Position numbers and translations under genes: made by a program
Shown here: positions 1-7,801 of the stretch, piece after piece
Layout of the letters: every line of letters begins with the position of its first letter
Position numbering within the stretch: position 1 is the first letter of the stretch
Source: JACKII01 sp963807085
GTDB lineage: Bacteria; Pseudomonadota; Alphaproteobacteria; Bin95
Assembly: GCA_963807085.1 (NCBI GenBank)
Contig: CAWEBB010000020.1
Coordinates: 95,761 to 159,760, forward strand
Reading direction: 5' to 3'
Length of the DNA: 64,000 nucleotides
Notes under the pieces: generated by a model
Databases searched by the model: none
Told to the model about the DNA's origin: nothing
Seen by the model: the letters and a program-made list of their open reading frames with translations, nothing else

Positions 1-375
1 TGGCGAACCGCCGGAAGATCCAAGCCGCCAGGGCTTCGCCCGTCCAGGGCACACGCCGTCCACCTCCGGCTGCGGGCCTTTGTAGACGGCATTGGCCAGA
101 ACCGCCTGCTCGCTTTCGGTCAACCGTTCCCGGCGATGGCCCTTCGGGCGGTCGAACAAGCCATCGACGCCCTCGGCGTTGTAGCGGATGACCGCATCGC
201 GCAGGGCCTGGCGGTCCATCCCCGCCAGACGCGCCGCCTCGGCCCGGCTCATACCGTCCAACGCGTGAGCAATCGCATAGGCACGCGCCGCCGCCCGACC
301 GTTGCGACAGCGCCGCGCCCAACGCCGTAGCTCCCCGGCCGTCATGACATCCGTTATCTTGAGCTTTCCCGACAT
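1..375 (-). pseudogene. IS630-family transposase, N-terminal part, frameshifted and cut by the window edge
   Basis: Read from an ATG at 375 downward, the frame encodes an N-terminal helix-turn-helix region typical of IS630 transposases, with an alanine/arginine-rich start, a MSRAEAARLAGMD helix pair, then NAEGVDGLFDRPKGH and a GPQPEVDGV linker. Near base 50 the frame changes: the expected continuation WTGEALAAWIFRRF is present, but in another frame. The gene therefore carries a single-base indel, besides being cut by the window start. The DDE catalytic part lies outside. Whether the indel is real decay, programmed frameshifting (used by some IS elements) or a sequence error cannot be told here. 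Confidence 0.75.
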
Positions 376-558
376 GCTCTCCCCCTCATCTGGTGGAGCA
401 TGATCGAATCACACACCCGCCCGCCTTGGGAAGCCCTTCGCAGAGTCAATTCATCAGTCGAGCGGTATTACTCTGCAGCAATTCGGACGTCCGCCAGGGT
501 GGTCATCTGCAGGACGCGCGCAACGAAAATTGGGTAGGATGCTTTAACCCTTGAATTG

Positions 559-599
559 AGAGCAGATTCACCCGATCCACTCGGACCGGGATCTGCTCT
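559..599. repeat. Dyad (stem-loop) at the 3' end of the DUF305 gene
   Basis: AGAGCAGAT (559-567) pairs with ATCTGCTCT (591-599) around a 23-base loop that itself contains a CCGA/TCGG pair. It overlaps the stop codon of the minus-strand gene ending at 598. No T-run follows on either strand, so it is not a textbook Rho-independent terminator. It resembles the dispersed intergenic palindromes common in alphaproteobacterial genomes, but that comparison is from memory. Confidence 0.5.
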
Positions 600-1486
600 A
601 GCGCTTGCAGCGATAAAACCCCCGAAAACCGGCGGTCAGGCCCGCATCCAGTTCCAGCGTCATGTCAGCCTCCTGCCACGCGCCGTTCGGGGATCCGCTC
701 AGCGAGCCGCCGCCCGGCGCGCTTACCTGTATGGAAATGCCCTCATCCTGAAGCGCCACACCGGCCGCGATGTCGTCTCCGGACGGCACTTCCACCCGCA
801 CCAGATCACCGCCGAGCTTCACCAAGCCGGCCGTGCCTTCATCCACGGGACCGATCGCCAGGACCGCCGGACTGTCGGAGGTGTAGGTGAAGATACAGGA
901 GGGGCCGTCGGGAAATAGGCGGGCGATTTCCCCTTCAGTCATGAAGCCCGGATCCAGAACCGGTACATCGGCCGTGGAGAGCGCCTGCTCGAGACTCGAC
1001 GATCTCGCCCACAGCCGCCTCTTGCGGTGCTGATACCACGCCTGACACCTCAATCTCATTGATGAGATAGCGCATCTGCGCAATTTCCTTGTCCTGTGCG
1101 TAGATGATCTCATCGGCCAGCTTGCGCACACGCGCATCCTCGATGTTGGCGCGGCTCGAGGTCATGATCGCGATCGAATGGTGCGGGATCATGGCCCGCA
1201 TAAAGCTGGTGTCGCCGACCGTTGTCTGGCTGCGCACCAACCAGAGCGAAGCGGCGAAGGCCAGGACGGCGCCCGCGAAAATCGCGGCGTTGATCGTCTT
1301 GCTGGAATACATCGACAGCATGAACCCCAACATGATGATTGCCATCGTTGCGCCCATCAAAATCGCCATATAGGCCCGCGTTTCGGACCAGAAGACATGA
1401 GTCCAGAGATAGGTGTTGAGATACATCAGAATGAACATCACGACCATGGAGGTCGCGATCATTGCGGCAAATCTCCAATACGACAT
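598..1486 (-). CDS. DUF305-domain membrane protein with C-terminal DUF6692-like domain (one frameshift)
   Basis: The N-terminal 110 residues hold about four hydrophobic segments, with MFILMYLNTYLW and MAIIMLGFMLSMYSS among them. A DUF305-like segment with MIPHHSIAIM and a charged helix (ADEIIYAQDKEIAQM) follows. DUF305 proteins are often linked to metals or redox, but the exact role is unknown. At about 994-997 one extra base shifts the frame. The downstream frame continues sensibly (SSLEQALSTADVPVLDPGFM, then a domain with CIFTYTSDSPAVLAIG and GLVKLGGDLVRVEV and a terminal GFRGFYRCKR) to the stop at 598. That second domain reminds me of DUF6692. With the base removed the protein would be about 295 aa. 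It stands alone on this strand. Confidence 0.6.
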
Positions 1487-2029
1487 GGTATTTCCTCTCG
1501 CTTGTGCAGCGGTCGTCCGGTTCCGGCGCCACCAACCATCACCTAACGAGCTTCCAGCGCTGGAAGGTTCCGCACATTTCTTTGGCAGTGCCGATTAACG
1601 AGACCTGTGTGCGGATCGACAGCCATGGGTTCGTCTCGTGACGAGCGAAAGAGGGTCGAAGCCGAGCAACCGGTCAGACGTCTCCATATCGGTCTGTGTC
1701 CGCTCATCCCGGATTAGGGCGTTGGCGAGGAGCAGGACCAGCCTTGTGCACTCACCGGCCCCGAATCTTGGCCCGCCATCCGGCGGCGTTCCGCGGAAAT
1801 TGCGCAGGCGATTCTCGGCGCCAACGCCGCGCCGTCGTGATGGCGTGCGACCGAAACCCGAGGCGGGTGCAGTTCGGCGTTTGGCGTGCTTGCGACTCCC
1901 GATTTGATCGGCGCGAGGCAATCCATCCGCCTTTAACTTTTCTTACCGCCGGTGAATTGCCTCGCCGCTCTTGGCGCGGCTTGCAATTTCACCGGAGGGT
2001 GAGAGTTACGATGATTGAGCCGATATACG
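1487..2029. other. 543-bp stretch without a recognisable gene
   Basis: Several short overlapping frames exist on both strands but none has a convincing start, family match or consistent codon pattern. A minus-strand frame around 1650-1760 (LVLLLANALIRDER) faintly recalls the C-terminus of IS110 transposases. If real, this would be a decayed IS scar. I could not support more than that. Confidence 0.4.
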
Positions 2030-2572
2030 CTACCCTAGTGACGCCCGGTGCTCTTTTGCGTTCTTCACATAGCCGGCCGTCGCCAGCTTGTGACGCTCGA
2101 TCTCTTCGGCTGAGAGATCTCGCATTTTTTTGGCGGGCGCACCGGCCCATAGTTCGCCCGACGGCACCACCTTGCCAGGCGTCACCACCGCGCCGGCGGC
2201 GACCATGGCGTCGCTCTCCACCACCACACCGTCCAGCAGCAGCGCGCGCATGCCGATAAAGGCGCGGTCGTGGATGGTGCAGCCGTGGATCACGCACTGG
2301 TGGCCGATCAGGATGTCGTTGCCAATATAGGTGCCGAAGCGGCCGCCGGTCACGTGTACCACCGTGCCGTCCTGCAGGTTCGTGCGCGCGCCGATCTTCA
2401 CCTCGTGCACGTCGGCGCGGACGACGGTGTTGTACCAGAGGCTGGCCTTGTCACCGATTTCCACGTCACCGACGACGATGGTGCCGGGCGCGAGGAATAC
2501 CTCGCGCCCGATTTTCGGCGTGATGCCTTTGTAGGGGAGGACCAGGCCCTCCCGCTGTAGGTCAACGCTCAT
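2030..2572 (-). CDS. Gamma-carbonic anhydrase family protein
   Basis: This is a left-handed beta-helix (hexapeptide repeat) protein of 180 aa. Successive I/V-x-x-x-x turns such as GTIVVGDVEIGDKASLW and TNLQDGTVVHVTGG lead to ILIGHQCVIHGCTIHD, whose histidines fit the metal ligands of gamma-class enzymes (three per active site, at a trimer interface). Family members hydrate CO2 or act as metal-binding hexapeptide proteins of unproved activity. I chose the ATG at 2572 because GAGGA lies about 10 bases upstream. A longer frame from a TTG at 2587 is possible. The start lies 21 bases after the argC stop, so the two are probably cotranscribed. Confidence 0.88.
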   Translation of the reverse strand: MSVDLQREGLVLPYKGITPKIGREVFLAPGTIVVGDVEIGDKASLWYNTVVRADVHEVKIGARTNLQDGTVVHVTGGRFGTYIGNDILIGHQCVIHGCTIHDRAFIGMRALLLDGVVVESDAMVAAGAVVTPGKVVPSGELWAGAPAKKMRDLSAEEIERHKLATAGYVKNAKEHRASLG

Positions 2573-2593
2573 GAGATTGGTCCTCAAACAGAG

Positions 2594-3637
2594 TTACGGG
2601 TAGAGCGGTTCCAGGCGTAGCCCTTCGGTCTCGTCGAGCCCAAAGAGCAGGTTCATGTTTTGCAGCGCCTGGCCGGAGGCTCCCTTCATCAAGTTATCGA
2701 TGACAGAGACCAGCACCATCTGCCCCGGCACGCCAGCGGAGCCTAGCCCGATAAAGCAGTAGTTGGAGCCGCGCACCTGGCGGGTTGCCGGCCAAGCGCC
2801 AGCGGGCGTCAGGTGGACGAATGGTTCGTTTGCATACGCGTTTTCCAGCGAGGCGCGCAGGTCACCCTCGGTCGCGCCGCTGGCTGGGCGGATATAGGCG
2901 GTGCACAGCATGCCCCGGTTGATCGGGATCAGGTGGGGCGAGAACACCACGTGCATCGGCTTGCCGACCGCCTGCGACAGGGTCTGCTCGATCTCCGGCT
3001 GGTGGCGGTGCTTGCCCAGATTGTAGGGATGGAAGCCGTCATGCACTTCGGAGAAGATCAGGTCCAGCTTGGCCGAGCGCCCGGCGCCCGTGACGCCGGA
3101 CTTGGCATCGACGATGATGCCGTCCTGCTCGATCAGGCCGTCGTTCAACAGCGGCAGCAGTGGCAGCGCCGCACAGGTCGGGTAGCAGCCCGGATTGGCA
3201 ATCAGCCGCGCGTTGCCGATGGCGTTGCGCGCGATCTCGGTCAGGCCATAAACGGCCTCTTTCTGCAATTCCGGGGCGTAGTGCTCGTGACCATAGACTT
3301 TGGCGTACAGGTCCGTGTCCACCAGCCGGAAGTCGGCGGAGAGGTCCACGATCTTCAGATGTGCCGGCAGCTTGGCGATCACCTGTTGCGTGGTTGCGTG
3401 CGGCAAGCAGCAGAACACGGCGTCGATGCCGGACCAGTCCACCTCGTCGATCTTGACCAGGGTCGGCAGCTTCTGCGGCAGCGTGTGCGGGTAGACCGCC
3501 GTCATCTCCTGCCCGGCATTGCTGTCGGCGGTGAGTGCTGCGATGCGGAATCGCGGATGCCCTGCCAGCAGGCGCAGCAGTTCTGCGCCCGTATAGCCGG
3601 AGGCACCGAGAATCGCGATGTTGATGTCCTTTTGCAT
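2594..3637 (-). CDS. argC: N-acetyl-gamma-glutamyl-phosphate reductase
   Basis: The enzyme catalyses the NADPH-dependent reduction of N-acetylglutamyl phosphate to the semialdehyde, the third step of arginine synthesis, in the cytosol. The 347-aa length is normal for the family. The N-terminal nucleotide-binding motif is ILGASGYTGAELLRLL, and the catalytic cysteine sits in LIANPGCYPTCAALPLL at about residue 150. The substrate-binding region includes KSGVTGAGR and HRHQPEIEQ. It lies downstream of a strong terminator that separates it from rpsI, so it needs its own promoter in the 3640-3710 region, and it probably carries the carbonic-anhydrase-like gene behind it. Confidence 0.96.
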   Translation of the reverse strand: MQKDINIAILGASGYTGAELLRLLAGHPRFRIAALTADSNAGQEMTAVYPHTLPQKLPTLVKIDEVDWSGIDAVFCCLPHATTQQVIAKLPAHLKIVDLSADFRLVDTDLYAKVYGHEHYAPELQKEAVYGLTEIARNAIGNARLIANPGCYPTCAALPLLPLLNDGLIEQDGIIVDAKSGVTGAGRSAKLDLIFSEVHDGFHPYNLGKHRHQPEIEQTLSQAVGKPMHVVFSPHLIPINRGMLCTAYIRPASGATEGDLRASLENAYANEPFVHLTPAGAWPATRQVRGSNYCFIGLGSAGVPGQMVLVSVIDNLMKGASGQALQNMNLLFGLDETEGLRLEPLYP

Positions 3638-3712
3638 CGCTCAACACTCCTTGGGGGTTGGGGGTGAGAGGGGCAGCCGCACCATAGCGTCTGCCCGGAA
3701 AATGGAAATGCG

Positions 3713-3746
3713 CCAAAAGAAAAAGGGGCGCCGCACGCGGCACCCC
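3713..3746 (-). terminator. Rho-independent terminator of the rplM-rpsI transcript
   Basis: On the minus strand a stem of 10 base pairs (GGGGTGCCGC with GCGGCGCCCC, one G-T wobble) has a tight loop and is followed directly by TTTTTCTTTT. It begins about 30 bases after the rpsI stop and lies upstream of argC. Confidence 0.85.
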
Positions 3747-3775
3747 TTCCAAAACCGAGCCATAGAACCGGCGGG

Positions 3776-4297
3776 TTACCGCTTGGAGAACTGGAAGCTG
3801 CGTCGCGCTTTTGGCTTGCCGTATTTCTTGCGCTCCACGGTGCGGCTGTCGCGGGTCATGAAGCCGGCGGCCTTTAGCGGCGAGCGCAGGCCTGGCTCGT
3901 AGTTGACCAGCGCCCGGGAGAGACCATGGCGTACCGCGCCCGCCTGCCCCGATAGGCCGCCGCCCTTGACCGTACAGATGACGTCGAACTGGTCGCGCCG
4001 GTTCGAGGCATCGAAGGGCTGCACGATGATCTGGCGAAGCGTCGGGCGCGCGAAATATTCGTCGCTGGTCTTGCCGTTGACCGTGAACCGGCCGGCGCCG
4101 GGACGAACCCAGACCCGGGCGACCGCATCTTTGCGGCGGCCCGTGCCATAGGACCGGCCCTGGCTGTCGATAACGGGTTCGGCCTGGGGCTCGTCGCCCA
4201 GCGCGGCGATGGTGCCGTCCGCGGCGGCTGCCGCTTCCCCTTGGGAACGGCCCAGCGCGTCTTTCAGATCGGCCAGTGAGGTGCGTTCGTCTGCCAT
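3776..4297 (-). CDS. rpsI: 30S ribosomal protein S9
   Basis: This is a small-subunit protein whose C-terminal tail reaches the P-site tRNA. The conserved core starts at YGTGRRKDAVARVWV (about residue 50) and ends with the typical basic tail KKYGKPKARRSFQFSKR. At 173 aa it is longer than the roughly 130-aa E. coli protein. The extra 45 N-terminal residues (alanine- and glutamate-rich) are a known alphaproteobacterial trait, here on the long side. It follows rplM after 6 bases, the classic L13-S9 pair. Confidence 0.97.
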   Translation of the reverse strand: MADERTSLADLKDALGRSQGEAAAAADGTIAALGDEPQAEPVIDSQGRSYGTGRRKDAVARVWVRPGAGRFTVNGKTSDEYFARPTLRQIIVQPFDASNRRDQFDVICTVKGGGLSGQAGAVRHGLSRALVNYEPGLRSPLKAAGFMTRDSRTVERKKYGKPKARRSFQFSKR

Positions 4298-4303
4298 GAG
4301 AGA

Positions 4304-4765
4304 CTAGTTCCTCGTGTTTTTTCTGTTCTGGGCAGCGAAGTCGATGGTTTCGGGCTGTTGGGCGGTGTGCGGATGGTCGGGGCCCGCATAGACATGCAGC
4401 TTGCCGATTATTTGACTGCCGAGCTTCGTCTTTGGCAGCATCCGCTCAACGGCCTTTTCCACCAGGCGTTCCGGCTGCTTGCCGGTCAGGATCTGGTCCC
4501 AGGACCGTTCCTTGATGCCGCCCGGATAACCGGTGTGCCAGTAGAACTTCTTGTCCTGCCGCTTATTGCCGGTGATCGCGACTTTCTCCGCGTTCACGAT
4601 GACGATATGGTCGCCGCAGTCGATGTGGGGCGTGTAAAGCGGTTTGTGCTTGCCGCGCAACCGCATGGCCACGGCCGAAGCGAGGCGACCCAGGACCAGG
4701 CCGTCCGCATCGATCACGTACCATTTCCGCTCTATATCGGCGGGCTTGGCCGAGTATGTGTTCAT
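4304..4765 (-). CDS. rplM: 50S ribosomal protein L13
   Basis: This early-assembling large-subunit protein is 153 aa, the normal size. It begins MNTYSAKPADIERKWYVID and contains DADGLVLGRLAS, GDHIVIVNAEKVAITG and YRHTGYPGG-like KFYWHTGYPGGIKE, followed by HPHTAQQPE near the end. It is the first gene of the rplM-rpsI operon. Its upstream region holds a tandem 15-bp repeat and a perfect TTGACA. Confidence 0.97.
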   Translation of the reverse strand: MNTYSAKPADIERKWYVIDADGLVLGRLASAVAMRLRGKHKPLYTPHIDCGDHIVIVNAEKVAITGNKRQDKKFYWHTGYPGGIKERSWDQILTGKQPERLVEKAVERMLPKTKLGSQIIGKLHVYAGPDHPHTAQQPETIDFAAQNRKNTRN

Positions 4766-4788
4766 GGTCTCGCTGATGTCTTGTCTGT

Positions 4789-4818
4789 GATGATAGTATT
4801 GCGGATGATAGTATTGCG
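4789..4818. repeat. Tandem 15-bp duplication upstream of rplM
   Basis: GATGATAGTATTGCG occurs twice back to back (4789-4803 and 4804-4818), 24 bases before the rplM start. On the rplM strand each copy contains ATACTATC, which could serve as a -10 box. Confidence 0.9.
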
Positions 4819-4873
4819 TGCGCCTGCCGGATGCGAGAAACGCCGCTCGACCGGTCGTTGCGCGTGAGCCGGG

Positions 4874-4902
4874 CTTGTGACGGATTTCCGGAATCGTGTC
4901 AA
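4874..4902 (-). promoter_or_regulatory. Candidate promoter of rplM-rpsI
   Basis: A perfect TTGACA (4902 to 4897) is followed 16-17 bases on by a poor -10 (TCACAA/CACAAG). Alphaproteobacterial promoters often have weak -10 boxes. The alternative is the pair of ATACTATC boxes in the tandem repeat nearer the gene. Both are inferences from sequence alone. Confidence 0.35.
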
Positions 4903-5122
4903 CAACTAAAATTTTCGGCGCTAAATCAGATAGATAAAACTAGGTACTGAGGTATGATGATGGATTTTTCCGCGGCGGCGCCCCACCTTGTTTTGACCCG
5001 CTCGTTGAATTTGTGACTTCACATCTTGTTTTTTTTGGTTATGCAAACGCCGAATCAGTGCTTGTTTGCACCTGTGCGGCGCCCGGAGCGCCTGCTTCGG
5101 GCCGCCCCTTAAGGAGGATTTG
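4903..5122. other. AT-rich intergenic region between divergent rplM and crotonase genes
   Basis: This stretch is clearly lower in GC than its surroundings, with a run of eight T at about 5029. No convincing gene lies in it. It probably contains the promoter of the crotonase gene, whose ribosome binding site AAGGAGG is at 5111-5117. Confidence 0.5.
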
Positions 5123-5918
5123 ATGGCTCTTCGCAATGACGCCAACGATATCTTGTTGCGCGAAGATCTGGGCAGAGTTGCCGTTCTGACCCTGAACCGC
5201 CCCGAAGCGCGGAATGCCCTGTCGGAAGACATGCTGAATGCCCTGCAGATGGCGTTCGGTCGGAATTCGGGATAACACCGAAATCCATGTGGTCGTGTTG
5301 CGGGCGAACGGTCCCGGCTTTTGCGCGGGCCACGACATCCGCGAGGTCCTGGATAACCATGACCGGGACTATTACGACGCCCTGTTCGCCCGGTGCTCCA
5401 GAATGATGACCACGATCAAGGAACTGCCGGTTCCCGTGATCGGCGCGGTGCAGGGCACGGCGATGGGCGCCGGCGCTCAACTGGTGGCCAACTGCGATCT
5501 GGTCGTCGCGTCTGACGAGGCGCGCTTTGCGACTCCCGGCGTGAATATCGGCCTCTGGTGTTCGACCCCCATGGTGGCGGTCTCGCGGTCCGTCGGCCAG
5601 AAGGCGGCCATGGAGATGCTGCTGACCGGCGACATGATCGATGCAGAGACCGCGCTGCGCTTCGGTCTGGTCAATCGGGTCGTCCCGCACGAAGCGCTGA
5701 TGGACGAAACCATGACGCTGGCGGAAAAGATCGCCTCACGCTCCCGCCTGGTGGTTGGGCTCGGCAAGGAAGCCTTCTACCGGCAGAGCGAAATGGAGCT
5801 CGCGGATGCCTATCGCTATGCCAGCGATGTCATGTCGCACAACATGATGAAGGACGACGCGCTGGAAGGGTTGAATGCCTTCCTGGAAAAGCGCCAGCCG
5901 AGATGGTCTAACAGGTAG
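5123..5918 (+). CDS. Crotonase (enoyl-CoA hydratase/isomerase) family protein, ECHDC3-like, one frameshift
   Basis: The start ATG at 5123 follows a perfect AAGGAGG. The first frame reads LTLNRPEARNALSEDMLNAL, then one extra base near 5262-5265 breaks it. The second frame resumes with TEIHVVVLRANGPGFCAGHDIRE and QGTAMGAGAQLVANCDL, which are the two oxyanion-hole segments. Corrected length is about 264 aa. Where classical hydratases carry the second catalytic glutamate this protein has PGVNIGLWCSTP, as in the ECHDC3 group, so true hydratase activity is doubtful. The indel is in GGAA and is probably a sequence error. Confidence 0.85.
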
Positions 5919-5945
5919 GCCTTATTCTCGTAAATTCCCCTGAAC

Positions 5946-6747
5946 CTAATTACCCTTGAAGACCCTGGGCGCGCCTTCGCGGTAGGCGCGCACCGCCGCT
6001 GCTGCGTCTTCGGTCTTGGGCGCCGAGGATGTTCTGGTCGAAATCCATATGCATGACGGACCGGTCGAGCGCCGATGAGATGGCGTTGACGCTGCGCTTG
6101 ATCATCTGGGCAGCGACAGGCGGCTGGCCGGCATAGTGTTCGGCCCATTCCCGAGCCTTGGCCATCAGGTCGCCCGTCTCCACCATTTCGTCCAGCACGC
6201 CCCAGTCGAGCAGGACCGGTCCGTGCACGTGCTCGCCGCCGATCACCAGCCGCTTGGCGCGGGCGGGTCCGACCAGATGCACGCAGAGCGGCAGGCTTTG
6301 CCACATCAGATTGATGCCGATCAGGATCTCAGGATATGACATGAAGCAATCCCGCGCGCCAATGCGGAAGTCCAGGGCCGTCGCGATGCAGGCGCCGCCG
6401 CCCATGGCGGCACCCTTCCAGGCGGCGATGGTGATCTGGTCCATGTCGAGCAAAGCCTGAATGCAGCGCTCGCCCATGCGCCGTCGGCGGCGGTGCAGGA
6501 CCAGCGGCTGGCCTTCGGGACCGCCCCCGTCCAAATCGCGGGCACTCAAGTCGGCGCCGGAGCAGAAATGTTTGCCGGCGCCGGTGAAGATCACCACCCG
6601 TGTTTCGGCGTCGTCGCGGAAACTGTGGGCCGCGTGCTCGATTTCGGCCAGGTGCCCGTAATGGACAGCGTTGGCGACCTCGGGCCGGTTGAAGGTGACG
6701 GTCGCGACGTGGCCTTCGCGGGCGACGGTGATGTATTGGTAGTCCAT
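5946..6747 (-). CDS. Enoyl-CoA hydratase/isomerase family protein, one frameshift near the C-terminus
   Basis: It starts with MDYQYITVAREGHVATVTF at 6747, and FNRPEVANA is the usual N-terminal signature. Oxyanion-hole motifs are FCSGADLSA and WKGAAMGGGACIATALD, and a glutamate lies at SYPEILIGINL in the position of the catalytic acid. One extra C in CCC (plus coordinates 6018-6020) shifts the frame. Without it the C-terminus reads KTEDAAAAVRAYREGAPRVF and stops at 5946, giving about 266 aa. Crotonases act on acyl-CoA thioesters, but the specific substrate cannot be read here. The longer frame from 6873 has no ribosome site and is not preferred. Confidence 0.88.
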
Positions 6748-6932
6748 GGTCAGGCATCCCTGCGGCGGTGGTGGGATGCATGCTAGTCGATCTGACCGCC
6801 TCCGATCACTCATTGATGCCGCCGCTGTCACATGCCGGCCGCAAACTGCTGCACCACCCCACCCTGCACGCAAACACCCACGGACCGGATTGGCTCACCG
6901 GGCCGGACACGGATCGATTAAATCCGGCGTGG

Positions 6933-7712
6933 TCAGATTTCCGCCGGCCGTTTGGCGGTCAGCATGTAGTTGATCACCGCCGGCCCTCGCGCCTGCCAGC
7001 CGTGCAACGGGTGCAGGTTCAGGCCGGTGACATCGGTAACGGACAGTCCATTCTGCCGCAGGGGCGCGGCCAGTTCCGAGGGCTTGGCAAATTTGCGCCA
7101 GTCGTGAGTGCCGCGCGGCACCCAGCGCAGAACGTATTCTGCCGCGACCTTGCCGAACGCCAGCGACGCAGCGTTGCGGTTCAGGGTCGAGAGCACCAGC
7201 AGCCCCCCCGGCCTTACCAAACGGCAGACGGTGGCGAGAAAGCCCGCGGGACTATCCACATGTTCGACCACCTCCAGACAAATCACCAGGTCGAATGCCC
7301 GGCCGGCAGTGGCCAGGTTTTCAGCGCTTTCCAGGCGGTATTCGAGGGTCAGATCCTGCCCTTCGGCGTGGGTGCGGGCTGCGGCGATGCCGTCTGCGAC
7401 CAAGTCTATGCCCAGCACATGCCCGCCCATTCTGGCAAGCGGCTCCGTCGCGAGGCCGCCGCCGCAACCGATATCCAGGCAGGCAAGGTTGAAAAGGGGT
7501 TGGTCGGAGTTGCGCTGCTGAGAGCCATCGGGGCGGAAATGGCGGACGGCCTGGTCTCGAATATAGCCGACGCGCGCCGGGTTGAGGCGGTGGAGCGGCG
7601 CGAACGGGCCGTCGGGGTCCCACCAGCGCCGCGCATGCCGCGCGAATTGCGTCAGTTCGGCGGCGTTGCCGCTCTGCGGCGCTGTATCAGCTTTAATGTT
7701 GGTTGTGCGCAT
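6933..7712 (-). CDS. ubiG: Ubiquinone biosynthesis O-methyltransferase
   Basis: The enzyme performs the two O-methylations of ubiquinone synthesis using SAM. It is 259 aa from the ATG at 7712 (MRTTNIKAD), which is the usual family size. RHARRWWDPDGPFAPLHRLN is the diagnostic N-terminal segment. SAM motif I is LDIGCGGGLATEPLARMG at about residue 80, followed by VICLEVVEHVDSPAGFL and RPGGLLVLSTLNRN. It is divergent from lysC across 89 bases, an arrangement common in alphaproteobacteria. Confidence 0.96.
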   Translation of the reverse strand: MRTTNIKADTAPQSGNAAELTQFARHARRWWDPDGPFAPLHRLNPARVGYIRDQAVRHFRPDGSQQRNSDQPLFNLACLDIGCGGGLATEPLARMGGHVLGIDLVADGIAAARTHAEGQDLTLEYRLESAENLATAGRAFDLVICLEVVEHVDSPAGFLATVCRLVRPGGLLVLSTLNRNAASLAFGKVAAEYVLRWVPRGTHDWRKFAKPSELAAPLRQNGLSVTDVTGLNLHPLHGWQARGPAVINYMLTAKRPAEI

Positions 7713-7801
7713 TGTTGGTTCCTTGAGGTCGCGCGAAAGCCTCACTATGCTCCGCGCCTCCATACCCTCAGTGTCGCTTTCGTTAGGGGACCCCGCAAGC
7801 C

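Noticed and set aside
1595..1921. IS110-like transposase remnant on the minus strand
   Set aside because: Only one short stretch (LLLANALIRDER) is suggestive; the rest does not match, so I left it as an unassigned region.
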